Assembly: GCF_000783395.1 (NCBI RefSeq)
Contig: NZ_JSFK01000043.1
Span: forward strand, 1 to 52,262
DNA: 52,262 bases
Source of the DNA: Pseudomonas chlororaphis
GTDB lineage: Bacteria > Pseudomonadota > Gammaproteobacteria > Pseudomonadales > Pseudomonadaceae
Direction: 5' to 3'
Part shown: in pieces, positions 8,296 to 15,973 of the stretch
Layout: every line of letters begins with the position of its first letter
How positions within the stretch are numbered: position 1 is the stretch's first letter
Notes under the pieces: model-generated
Seen by the model: the letters and a program-made list of their open reading frames with translations, nothing else
Told to the model about the DNA's origin: nothing
The model's database searches: none
Position numbers and translations under genes: made by a program

Positions 8296-10620
8296 TTAAT
8301 TCATCCAGCCCTTGACCCAATCCATCACCGACTCGCCGGAAGCAGGCGTTTCGCCCGCACACGCGGCGCCGGGTGGCGGTTCGCTGCCGCGAATATACGG
8401 CATCTGCACCGCCCCCGGGCAGTTGGCATCAGAGCCCTGCCCGGTACGCGAGTCGACCCACGCCTGCACGACGTTGTCCGGTTGCGGCATGTCCAGCGGC
8501 AGCGGATCGGCCTTGCGCATGAAACTGGTCCAGACCTGCAGCGCACCGGTCGCTCCGGTGAACGGCGTCTTGCCGTTATCGTCGCGACCCAGCCAGACCA
8601 CTGCCAGCAAGTCCTGACTGAAACCGGCGAACCAGCTGTCACGGGAATCGTTACTGGTACCGGTCTTGCCGGCCAGCGTCAGGGTCTTGGGCAACACGTT
8701 ATAAACCGAGCTGCCGGTACCTTCACGCATCACGCGCTGCATGGCGTTCTGGATCAGATAGATGGACGCCGGATCGAAACGCTGTTCGATCTGGAAAGGA
8801 TAACGCTTGAGCGGCTCGCCCTCGGCGGTCAGCACGCTGCGAATCCCGCGCATCGGCGTATTGAAACCACCGTTGGCGAGGGTCTGGTACATGGTCGCAA
8901 CTTCGATCGGGGTCATGCCACCGGCGCCCAGCAACATCGATGGGAAGGCAGGGAACTCACGCGTCACACCCAGACGTCCCAAGGTCTTGAGCACATTCGG
9001 CACCCCGACTTCCAGACCCAGACGCGAAGTCGACAGGTTGTAGGAATGCGCCAGGCCTTGATAGAGGAACACGGTACCGTGGGAGCGGCGATCATAATTC
9101 TGCGGTTTCCACACCTGACCGTTCGCGCCTTTGACCGACAACGGATCGTCGGACAGCCAACTGGTCAGTGTGTACTGGCTCGGTTTTTCCAGCGCGGTCA
9201 GATAAACCGCCGGTTTGATCAACGAACCGATCGGCCGCACCGCGTCCAGTGCGCGGTTGAACCCCGCGTAACTGGCCTGACGGCTGCCGATCATCGCCTG
9301 GACTTCGCCGGTTTCCGGATTGGTCACGACCATCGCCGCTTCGACATCATCGGAGCCTTTACGCCCGGACAGACGCTTAAAGGTGTCGTTGACCGACGCC
9401 TCGGCTTTCATCTGCAGGATCGGGTCGAAGCTGGTGAAGATGCGCAGGCCTTCTTCGGTCAAGTCTTCGTCGCGGTAGTCTTCACGCAACTGGCGCTTGA
9501 CCAGATCGATGAAGCCGGGGAACGAGCTGTCGGCGAGCTTGCCGCGCGTGGTCACACCCAGTGGCATTTTCTTCGCCGCTTCGACCTGTTCGGCCGTCGC
9601 CACGCCTTGCTGCTCAAGCACATCGAGCACCAGGTTACGCCGTTCCAGCGCACGCTCCGGGTTGCGACGCGGGTTGTAGTAGGACGGGCCTTTGACCATG
9701 CCGACCAGCAACGCCACCTGATGCAGTTTCAGCTCGGACAACGGTTGACCGAAGAAGAACTGGCTGGCCAGACCGAAACCGTGCACCGCGCGCTGACCGT
9801 CCTGACCGACAAAGACTTCGTTGAGGTAGGCCTCAAGGATTTCCTTTTTGTCGTAATGCAGTTCCAGCAGCATCGCCATCATCGCTTCGGTGAGTTTGCG
9901 GGTAAGGCTGCGTTCGTTGGTCAGGTAGAAGTTTTTTACCAACTGCTGGGTCAGCGTACTGCCGCCCTGCGTCATCTTGCCGCCCGAGGTGTTGACCCAG
10001 ACTGCGCGGGCAATCGACTTCGGCGATACGCCCCAGTGGCTATAGAAATCGCGGTCTTCGACAGCGACCAGGGTTTCAAGCAGATACGGCGGCACCTGAT
10101 CGAGCTTGATCAGAATGCGGTCTTCGAGATTCTTTGGATAAATGCCGCCGATCATCAACGGCTCAAGGCGCACCACGGACAACTTTGAACCGTTGGTCGC
10201 CGACAGTTCTGCGACGTAATCTCCGGAGAAACGCACGCGCACCGGCTGCGGTTTTTCCAGACCTTCATAGAACTGGAAGCCACGGGTATTCAGATCGACC
10301 GTATTACCACTGACGGCAGCAGCGCCGGGGCCATTGCTCACGGCTTCGCGACGATAGCCGAGGGCATCGAGTTCGGTAAGGAAATCGTCCTTGCTGAGCT
10401 TTTGTCCGACGAACAGCTCGAGCGGGCGCGCGTAGACCTTGGCCGGGATGGTCCAGCGCTTGCCGGAGAACTTCTCCTGCACCACGGCATCAAGGTAAAC
10501 GGCGAAGCCGGCCAGCACGACAAGGCCGACCAGACTGAGTTTAATGGCCCAGCTCAACCATGGGCTAAGGCCCTTGGAAGCTGGTTTTTTCTTGGTACGG
10601 GGGGATCGAGTTCGAGTCAT
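8296..10620 (-). CDS. mrcB: Penicillin-binding protein 1B, bifunctional peptidoglycan synthase
   Basis: A 774-residue class A PBP that polymerises glycan strands and cross-links peptides outside the inner membrane. A short basic cytoplasmic tail and one membrane helix (residues 22-46) come first. A UvrB-like/UB2H domain follows. The glycosyltransferase domain has catalytic Glu188 in EDRDFYSHWG and the motif GGSTLTQQLVKNF. The transpeptidase has SLIK (Ser466, Lys469), SYN (526-528) and KTG (652-654). All motifs are intact. The C-terminal tail is Pro/Gly-rich with three Cys. Confidence 0.96.
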   Translation of the reverse strand: MTRTRSPRTKKKPASKGLSPWLSWAIKLSLVGLVVLAGFAVYLDAVVQEKFSGKRWTIPAKVYARPLELFVGQKLSKDDFLTELDALGYRREAVSNGPGAAAVSGNTVDLNTRGFQFYEGLEKPQPVRVRFSGDYVAELSATNGSKLSVVRLEPLMIGGIYPKNLEDRILIKLDQVPPYLLETLVAVEDRDFYSHWGVSPKSIARAVWVNTSGGKMTQGGSTLTQQLVKNFYLTNERSLTRKLTEAMMAMLLELHYDKKEILEAYLNEVFVGQDGQRAVHGFGLASQFFFGQPLSELKLHQVALLVGMVKGPSYYNPRRNPERALERRNLVLDVLEQQGVATAEQVEAAKKMPLGVTTRGKLADSSFPGFIDLVKRQLREDYRDEDLTEEGLRIFTSFDPILQMKAEASVNDTFKRLSGRKGSDDVEAAMVVTNPETGEVQAMIGSRQASYAGFNRALDAVRPIGSLIKPAVYLTALEKPSQYTLTSWLSDDPLSVKGANGQVWKPQNYDRRSHGTVFLYQGLAHSYNLSTSRLGLEVGVPNVLKTLGRLGVTREFPAFPSMLLGAGGMTPIEVATMYQTLANGGFNTPMRGIRSVLTAEGEPLKRYPFQIEQRFDPASIYLIQNAMQRVMREGTGSSVYNVLPKTLTLAGKTGTSNDSRDSWFAGFSQDLLAVVWLGRDDNGKTPFTGATGALQVWTSFMRKADPLPLDMPQPDNVVQAWVDSRTGQGSDANCPGAVQMPYIRGSEPPPGAACAGETPASGESVMDWVKGWMN

Positions 10621-10628
10621 GGCGGCGG

Positions 10629-10634
10629 ATTATA
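10629..10634 (-). promoter_or_regulatory. Candidate mrcB -10 box next to the start codon
   Basis: A perfect TATAAT on the minus strand ends only 8 bases before the mrcB ATG. No good -35 box lies at standard spacing; TTGAGG stands 14 bases upstream of it. If used, the mRNA would have almost no leader. Confidence 0.35.
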
Positions 10635-10671
10635 CGCACTTTATTCATCCTCAACAGGAGCGCTCCGAGGT

Positions 10672-10699
10672 TTGCGTCAGGCTGGCGAGCGGCCATAAT
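10672..10699 (+). promoter_or_regulatory. Candidate promoter of the phosphotransferase/P-loop gene
   Basis: TTGCGT (10672-10677), a 16-base spacer and CATAAT (10694-10699), about 40 bases before the GTG start at 10739. The -10 lies within an inverted repeat (GCGGCCATAATGGCCGC). Confidence 0.45.
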
Positions 10700-10738
10700 G
10701 GCCGCCTCGAATTCCCCCCAGTCTCTGAAGGATCGCCC

Positions 10739-12295
10739 GTGAGCCAATCACTGATCGCTGCCCTGCAAAACCCGGCCCTCTACCCGCACCCTGTCGAAGG
10801 GTTTCAGGTCATCGAAACGCATATCTCGTGGGTGATCCTCACCGGCCCCTTTGCTTATAAAGTGAAGAAGCCGGTGAACTTCGGCTTCCTCGACTTCACC
10901 GGCCTCGACTCGCGCGCACATTTTTGCGCTGAAGAGCTGCGTCTGAACCAGCGCCTGACCGCTGATTTGTATCTGGAAGTGTTGCCAGTCACCGGCAGTA
11001 TTGAAGCGCCGCAACTGGGCGGCGACGGCCCGGCCATCGAATATGTGCTGAAAATGCGCCAGTTCCCGCAGACCGGTTTGCTCAGCACCCTGCAAGCCAA
11101 CGGCGAGCTGACCACCCAGCACATCGACGAGATGGCGCAGCAGATCGCTCACTTCCACCTCACCGCGCCAAAAGTCCCGACCGAACACGACGCTGGCACC
11201 CCGGACAGTGTGATGGCGCCAGTCGCGCAAAACTTCGAACAGATCCTGCCGTTCCTCAGCGACAAAAACGATCTGCTGCAACTCGATGCACTGAAAGCCT
11301 GGGCCGAAAGCAGCTTCGAGCGTCTCAAGCCACTGTTCGCGCAACGCAAGGCCGAAGGTTTCACCCGTGAGTGCCACGGCGATATCCACTTGGGCAACGC
11401 CACGGTCATCGACGGCAAAGTGGTGATCTTCGACTGCATTGAGTTCAACGAACCGTTCCGCTTCACTGACGTCTGGGCCGACACCGGTTTCCTTGCGATG
11501 GACCTGGAAGACCGTGGCCTGAAATCCTTGGCTCGCCGTTTCATCAGCCAATACCTGGAGCTGACCGGCGACTACCAAGGACTGGAAGTGCTGAACTTCT
11601 ACAAAGCCTACCGCGCACTGGTTCGCGCCAAGGTTGCGCTGTTCAGCATGCCGGCAGACGCGACGCCGGTGCAGCGCGCCACTACCCTGCGCCAATACCG
11701 CAACTACGCCAACCTGGCGGAAAGCTACAGCACCATTCCTTCGCGATTCATGGCGATCACCCACGGCGTTTCCGCGGTTGGCAAAAGCCACGTGGCCATG
11801 CGTCTGGTCGAAGCGCTGGGCGCAATCCGCCTGCGCTCTGACGTTGAGCGCAAGCGCCTGTTCGGCGAGCAAACCGTTGCCAACGACGTGCAAGCCGGTA
11901 TCTATAGTGCTGACGCCAGCACCGCGACCTACGCGCGTCTGCACGAAATTGCGGAAGTGATCCTGCACGCCGGTTTCCCGGTAGTGATCGACGCGACTTA
12001 TCTGAAGCGCGAACAACGCGACAACGCGGCAAAAATTGCCGAAGCAACCGGCACGCCATTCCTGATCCTCGACTGCAACGCGCCACAAGCGGTGATCGAG
12101 AGCTGGTTGGCGATTCGTCAGGCCGACCAGAAGGATCCGTCCGACGCCACTCTGGCCGTAATCGCAGCGCAGCAGGCCAATCGTGAAGCACTGACACCAG
12201 AAGAGATCCTGCGAAGCAAACGCGTGCAGACCAATGAATCCGGCACGCTGGACACCGTGGTCGCGCAGATCCGTCAGCGCCTGCCAGGCCTGTAA
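10739..12295 (+). CDS. Aminoglycoside-phosphotransferase-like kinase fused to a P-loop AAA domain
   Basis: A 518-residue two-domain protein. The N-terminal half is an APH/choline-kinase fold with the catalytic loop HGDIHLGN (H213, D215) and the metal site D232 in FDCIEF. The C-terminal half has a Walker A motif GVSAVGKS (343-350) and resembles small nucleotide or metabolite kinases. The family is widespread in proteobacteria, often annotated as bifunctional, with substrate unknown; resistance is not implied. The start is GTG at 10739, preceded by GAAGGA. It is divergent from mrcB. Confidence 0.85.
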   Translation: MSQSLIAALQNPALYPHPVEGFQVIETHISWVILTGPFAYKVKKPVNFGFLDFTGLDSRAHFCAEELRLNQRLTADLYLEVLPVTGSIEAPQLGGDGPAIEYVLKMRQFPQTGLLSTLQANGELTTQHIDEMAQQIAHFHLTAPKVPTEHDAGTPDSVMAPVAQNFEQILPFLSDKNDLLQLDALKAWAESSFERLKPLFAQRKAEGFTRECHGDIHLGNATVIDGKVVIFDCIEFNEPFRFTDVWADTGFLAMDLEDRGLKSLARRFISQYLELTGDYQGLEVLNFYKAYRALVRAKVALFSMPADATPVQRATTLRQYRNYANLAESYSTIPSRFMAITHGVSAVGKSHVAMRLVEALGAIRLRSDVERKRLFGEQTVANDVQAGIYSADASTATYARLHEIAEVILHAGFPVVIDATYLKREQRDNAAKIAEATGTPFLILDCNAPQAVIESWLAIRQADQKDPSDATLAVIAAQQANREALTPEEILRSKRVQTNESGTLDTVVAQIRQRLPGL

Positions 12296-12298
12296 GAA

Positions 12299-12346
12299 AC
12301 TATTTCGGCCGTGAAGCCCTCGCTTGCTTCACGGCCGTCAAATAGT
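12299..12346 (+). terminator. Hairpin after the kinase/P-loop gene, possible terminator
   Basis: A strong stem CGGCCGTGAAG / CTTCACGGCCG (12306-12316 with 12327-12337), extended outward by ACTATTT / AAATAGT arms. There is no T-tract on either side, so intrinsic termination is uncertain. Confidence 0.45.
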
Positions 12347-12357
12347 GGCACTATACT
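12328..12357 (+). promoter_or_regulatory. Candidate promoter of the pentapeptide-repeat gene
   Basis: TTCACG (12328-12333), an 18-base spacer and TATACT (12352-12357), 29 bases before the ATG at 12386. The -35 overlaps the right arm of the hairpin at 12299-12346. Confidence 0.5.
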
Positions 12358-12385
12358 GGCGTCATAAAACCAACGGTGATATGAC

Positions 12386-12730
12386 ATGAGCCAGCCGAAA
12401 CTTCTCGACACCCCGCTGTATGCCTTGCTGCACAAAGACGACATCACAGGTTTCAACAAAGAGCGCCCAGAGGATGGCCCGATCGACATGGTCGGCGGCG
12501 ATTTCCGTGGTCTCGATTTGCGTGAACTGAATGCCGATGGCGTGGATTTCCGGGACGCGTACTTCCGTTCTGCCGATTTGCGTGGCATCGATTTCCGCAA
12601 TGCATCGCTGGAAGGTGCAAGCCTGGCGCACGCGCAGATTTCCGGGGCGTATTTCCCGCCGGAGCTGAGCGCTGACGAGATTCTTATGTCGATGAATTTC
12701 GGCACGCGCCTGCGTTATCGCACTCGCTGA
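12386..12730 (+). CDS. Pentapeptide-repeat protein
   Basis: A 114-residue soluble protein with pentapeptide repeats of A(D/N)LXX type between about residues 38 and 90 (DFRGLDLREL, DGVDFRDAYFRSADLRGIDFRNASLEGASL). These repeats build a right-handed beta-helix. With about ten repeats it forms only a short helix, much shorter than Qnr/MfpA proteins, so gyrase mimicry is not implied. Function is unknown. It probably has its own promoter. Confidence 0.85.
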   Translation: MSQPKLLDTPLYALLHKDDITGFNKERPEDGPIDMVGGDFRGLDLRELNADGVDFRDAYFRSADLRGIDFRNASLEGASLAHAQISGAYFPPELSADEILMSMNFGTRLRYRTR

Positions 12731-12763
12731 TCACCTCATTATTCCCTGACACAACGCCTTCCC

Positions 12764-12851
12764 TGTAGGAGTGAGCCTGCTCGCGATAGCGATTTAAATT
12801 CAACACATGTGTGCCTGCCAGTCCGCTATCGCGAGCAGGCTCACTCCTACA
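12764..12851. repeat. REP doublet (inverted pair)
   Basis: Two near-perfect inverted copies of the REP sequence TGTAGGAGTGAGCCTGCTCG flank a spacer of about 25 bases, with the extended arm CGCGATAGCG. This is the REPIN arrangement common in the P. fluorescens group. It lies between the pentapeptide gene and the tfoX-C gene. Confidence 0.9.
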
Positions 12852-13015
12852 TTGATTTGTGTTCCCCCCTCCTCATCTGCGTTCGCAGGCCGTTCAAGCG
12901 CCCTTTCTTAGAAGCATTTGCGTGGAATCCGACCAAACAACCACGCTTTTCCTACTGATGGCTACACTCCTGAGAAGCTCGCCCACGCACCATTCGGCCG
13001 TCGCAAGGAGGCTTG

Positions 13016-13288
13016 ATGAATGATGAACTGCAACACCTGAAGAATCTTGGCAAGACGTCGGCGCAATGGCTGCATGCCGTGGGCATCCACAGCGCCTCGG
13101 ACTTGCGTCGCCTGGGCGCGGTGGACGCCTACCGGGCCGTGCGTACCCGCGGGTTTCGCGCATCGAAGGTGTTGTTGTATGCGATCGAGGGCGCACTGAT
13201 GGATGTGCACTGGAATGACATCCCCGCCGAACGCAAAGACGCCCTGAACAAACAGCTCGAAGCCATTTCCTCGCGCCACAAGAACTGA
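13016..13288 (+). CDS. TfoX/Sxy C-terminal domain protein
   Basis: A 90-residue protein consisting only of a TfoX-C domain, as seen in NLGKTSAQWLHAVGIHSASDLRRLGAVDAYR and the terminal LLYAIEGALMDVHWNDIP. This is a helix-hairpin-helix-like fold, here without the N-terminal TfoX half found in competence regulators. The ATG at 13016 follows AAGGAG with 5-base spacing; an in-frame TTG just before it is not needed. A role in DNA uptake should not be assumed. Confidence 0.85.
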   Translation: MNDELQHLKNLGKTSAQWLHAVGIHSASDLRRLGAVDAYRAVRTRGFRASKVLLYAIEGALMDVHWNDIPAERKDALNKQLEAISSRHKN

Positions 13289-13304
13289 ACGGGCATAGAC
13301 CGTC

Positions 13305-14105
13305 ATGTATTTACTGGGGGAACAATCGGCTTGGGCCGATACCTTGATCAACCGTTTGCAGAGCTTGCCCCTGTTGTGGCTGCGCGACCTGGCGCCTTGC
13401 GGGCCGCCTCTGGAACTGGAAGCGACGGAAGACTTGTTCGCGCAGTTGCCCGCTGATCAGCTGTTTCTGCTGAATGAGGGCGTGATCAACGGCTACATCG
13501 GCGCCAGACCACTGTTCTATTGGCAGGAGGGTGATGTGATCGGCCTTCAGCAGGGTAACGACTGGGCTGATTGCCGCTTGAGCAGTGACGGAGTGTTGCG
13601 CCTGACGCCTTATCCGCGCCGCGAGGTTTTCCAGCATTTGTTTGCTGATTCTCATCGGGCAGAGCAGTTTCTGGAGTATCTGCTGGGGCAAATGGCAATC
13701 CTCGCCCATGCCGTCGCGGAGCTGAAACCGCGCGAGTTTCGCAGCACCAATGGCTTCAAGCGGGTCGAGGCGGGTGAAACGCTGATCAGGCAGGGTGACG
13801 CGGCTGACCACGTATTCGTGATTATAGAAGGGCATGCCGAAGCGTTTGTAGACGGGCAGAAGGTTGGCGACGTGGTCAAGGACGAGATTTTCGGCGCCAT
13901 GGCCGTGTTCACCGGCGAGCCGCGCAATGCCACGGTCATTGCCCGAGCGCCGAGCACGGTGATGCTGATTCCAGGTGATCAATTCTTGAGCATGACCCGC
14001 ACCAACCCAAAGATCGCCCACAGCCTGATTGAGAGTATGGCGCGACGGATCGGCCAGCTGAACCGGCAGATCACGCAAATAACGTCACCAGCAGTCCAGC
14101 GCTGA
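13305..14105 (+). CDS. cbpA: CbpA-like cyclic-nucleotide-binding protein
   Basis: A 266-residue protein with a C-terminal cNMP-binding domain (about residues 148-255) and an N-terminal half without a recognisable domain. There is no DNA-binding HTH and no kinase. The position before prrF and the phu genes matches cAMP-binding protein A of P. aeruginosa, a polar protein under Vfr control. The phosphate-binding cassette reads FGAMAVFTGEPRNATV; the Arg is present but the usual Glu of FGE is Ala, which may alter ribose contact. Confidence 0.8.
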   Translation: MYLLGEQSAWADTLINRLQSLPLLWLRDLAPCGPPLELEATEDLFAQLPADQLFLLNEGVINGYIGARPLFYWQEGDVIGLQQGNDWADCRLSSDGVLRLTPYPRREVFQHLFADSHRAEQFLEYLLGQMAILAHAVAELKPREFRSTNGFKRVEAGETLIRQGDAADHVFVIIEGHAEAFVDGQKVGDVVKDEIFGAMAVFTGEPRNATVIARAPSTVMLIPGDQFLSMTRTNPKIAHSLIESMARRIGQLNRQITQITSPAVQR

Positions 14106-14171
14106 CGCCCTTTGTTTACGGGGCGCAAAGGCCATTTCCCAGACAAATCCACTGAAACGGAAAAACAGTTG

Positions 14172-14206
14172 TTGACTCGGTAATGAGAATCGCTATGATT
14201 ATCACA
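14172..14206 (+). promoter_or_regulatory. Fur-controlled promoter of prrF
   Basis: TTGACT (14172-14177), a 16-base spacer and TATGAT (14194-14199). A Fur box overlaps the spacer and -10: the minus strand, starting GATAATCATAGCGATTCTC, matches 14 of 19 positions of the Fur consensus. Under iron-replete conditions Fur should block this promoter. Confidence 0.85.
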
Positions 14207-14319
14207 ACTGGTCGCGAGATCAGTCGATATTCTGAAAAGCCCTTGGTTCGGACTCTCAGATTATCTCCTCATCAGGCTAATCACGGTTATTTGACCCGGT
14301 TTTTACCGGGTCTTTTTTT
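14206..14319 (+). ncRNA. prrF: PrrF iron-responsive small RNA
   Basis: A transcript of about 114 bases beginning AACTGGTCGCGAG and containing CTCCTCATCAGGCTAATCAC, which I recognise as the conserved pairing core of Pseudomonas PrrF. PrrF represses iron-using proteins (SodB, TCA enzymes and others) when iron is scarce, with Hfq. It ends in a strong terminator. Its place between cbpA and phuW is the same as the P. aeruginosa prrF locus, but there is only one copy here, whereas that species has a tandem pair; a second copy would be elsewhere in this genome. Confidence 0.92.
14293..14319 (+). terminator. prrF terminator
   Basis: Stem GACCCGGT / ACCGGGTC with a TTTT loop, followed by seven T residues. 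Confidence 0.93.
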
Positions 14320-14332
14320 GCCTGTGGAAAAG

Positions 14333-15184
14333 TCATTTGCCGAACTGTCTGCGCATCTGCTCGCAGTAATCCTGCTTCGGCGTGGCAGGTGTGAACCAAA
14401 CGTAATCGGCCATCGCGGCCGTTACCTCGGAGCCCTGCTCTGCCAGCATCAACACTGTTGGAGCCTCAGTGGCGCCCAAATCCACAACATGCAGCGGCAC
14501 GCCAACATCCTTGCGCGCATGCCACGCGCCGGCCAGCAAGATTGAGGGTGTGGGAGCCGCCAGCAGACGCTCGGCCATACGCCGATCACGTTGTTGCTGA
14601 ATGGCCAGCATTGCCGGCATCTGTGCTTCGGGCAACAGGCCACAGTGGGAATCGCTGATCTGTTCCAACAACAGCGTTTTCACCGATTCAGCATTGCTGC
14701 GCTCCCCCTTCAACACCGGCGGACTGCGATAGAAACCAAGGATTTCGCCGTTATTCAGGTTCGCCGCCAGCAGCGGATACGGTTGCGTGAGCGCGAAGCG
14801 GACAATCGGCCCATAGAGACTCCAGTCCCAACCATCCTCCCAGGCCAATGCGCCAGGCAGATCAGCTGGGGGCGTTGTCGACTGGCGCACTTGATCAACG
14901 CGAGGCTGCTGATCCGGCGTGAGCATTTCCAGCAGCAGACTGCCTTGCGGCCGCCGCTCACCGAGCGAGCGCAACAACCACAATTGCGCTGTGTGATGGT
15001 CGGCATTGTCATGCTGCTCGCCGATGATCAACCGCTCAGGCTCAGCCAAGCGCTTCAGCAGCTGCTGCGCCGTCAGCACTTCGCCGTTGCGTAGATCGCG
15101 AATCTCGCCACTGACCGGCGGTGGCGCCACAGCATGCTGACACCCCGCAAGCAACACCACCGCCAACAGCCACATTCCACGCAT
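14333..15184 (-). CDS. phuW: ChaN-family haem-binding lipoprotein (PhuW-like)
   Basis: A 283-residue lipoprotein with a lipobox LLAGC (Cys15). The body is a ChaN domain (EreA-like fold), with EQHDNADHHTAQLWLL near residue 57 and AGAWHARKDVGVPLH near residue 218. ChaN proteins bind stacked haems and are usually iron-regulated and linked to haem uptake. It is the last gene of the phuTUVW operon, 22 bases after phuV. The terminal gene runs toward prrF and ends 14 bases from the end of its terminator. Confidence 0.85.
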   Translation of the reverse strand: MRGMWLLAVVLLAGCQHAVAPPPVSGEIRDLRNGEVLTAQQLLKRLAEPERLIIGEQHDNADHHTAQLWLLRSLGERRPQGSLLLEMLTPDQQPRVDQVRQSTTPPADLPGALAWEDGWDWSLYGPIVRFALTQPYPLLAANLNNGEILGFYRSPPVLKGERSNAESVKTLLLEQISDSHCGLLPEAQMPAMLAIQQQRDRRMAERLLAAPTPSILLAGAWHARKDVGVPLHVVDLGATEAPTVLMLAEQGSEVTAAMADYVWFTPATPKQDYCEQMRRQFGK

Positions 15185-15205
15185 GCAATCACCTCGATGA
15201 TCCAG

Positions 15206-15973
15206 TCAGCGGGCGATGATCAGCGGATGCCCACGCTCCGGGTGCGGCTGCACCAACACTTCGAGACCGAATACAGCTTTAAGTGTGTCCGGTCGCAGTA
15301 CCTGTTGCGGTATATCCAGCGCCACCGGACGCCCGCCTTCCAGCAGCAGAATGCGATCACAATAACGCGCCGCCAGATTCAGATCATGCAGGATCACCAA
15401 TACCGCGGCGCCACGATCGGCAAACTCGCGCACGGCCTGCAGCGTTGTGTGTTGATGCAGCGGATCGAGCATCGACGTCGGCTCATCCAGCAGCAGCGTC
15501 TGTCCGGCCTGCCCTGGCCAAAGTTGCGCCAGCACCCGCGCCAGATGCACACGCTGACGCTCGCCACCGGACAGCGCCAGATAACTGCGACCGCTCAAGT
15601 GCCCGGCATCCGCCGCCGCCAACGCCGCCGCGATGATTTCGTCATCGCAAACCCGACCGCTTTGCCAAGGCAAGCGGCCCATGCCGACCACTTCTTCAAC
15701 GCGAAAGGCAAAATCCAGGGTCGACACTTGCGGCAACACCGCCAATCGCTGCGCGCGCTGCGGGCCAGTCCAGTGACTCAACGCCTGCCCGTCGAGCGAA
15801 ACCCCGCCGTTGCTCGCCGCCAACTCGCCGCACAAGGCGCCGAGCAAGGTACTTTTGCCAGCGCCGTTCGGCCCGAGCACACCGAGCACCTCACCCGGTT
15901 CGAGTTGCAGCGTGACATCGCTGAGCACGGCTTTGCGGCCACGCTGGATGTGCAGCTTCTGCGCACGCAACAT
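15206..15973 (-). CDS. phuV: Haem ABC transporter ATP-binding protein
   Basis: A 255-residue ABC ATPase that powers haem import across the inner membrane (HmuV/PhuV). The Walker A GPNGAGKST (residues 34-42), signature LSGGERQRV, Walker B LLLDEPTS and the H-loop His (LVILHDLNLA) are all intact. The ATG overlaps the TGA of phuU (ATGA), so stoichiometric coupled translation is likely. Confidence 0.94.
   Translation of the reverse strand: MLRAQKLHIQRGRKAVLSDVTLQLEPGEVLGVLGPNGAGKSTLLGALCGELAASNGGVSLDGQALSHWTGPQRAQRLAVLPQVSTLDFAFRVEEVVGMGRLPWQSGRVCDDEIIAAALAAADAGHLSGRSYLALSGGERQRVHLARVLAQLWPGQAGQTLLLDEPTSMLDPLHQHTTLQAVREFADRGAAVLVILHDLNLAARYCDRILLLEGGRPVALDIPQQVLRPDTLKAVFGLEVLVQPHPERGHPLIIAR

Noticed and set aside
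8482..10188. A 568-codon plus-strand frame antisense to mrcB
   Set aside because: mrcB has all PBP1B motifs in the other frame; the antisense translation resembles no family.
10739..12295. Aminoglycoside-resistance gene
   Set aside because: The APH-like catalytic loop is present, but the protein is a long chromosomal fusion with a P-loop domain and sits among core genes, so resistance is not supported.
12386..12730. Qnr-type quinolone protection protein
   Set aside because: Only about ten pentapeptide repeats are present, too few for the long gyrase-mimicking helix.
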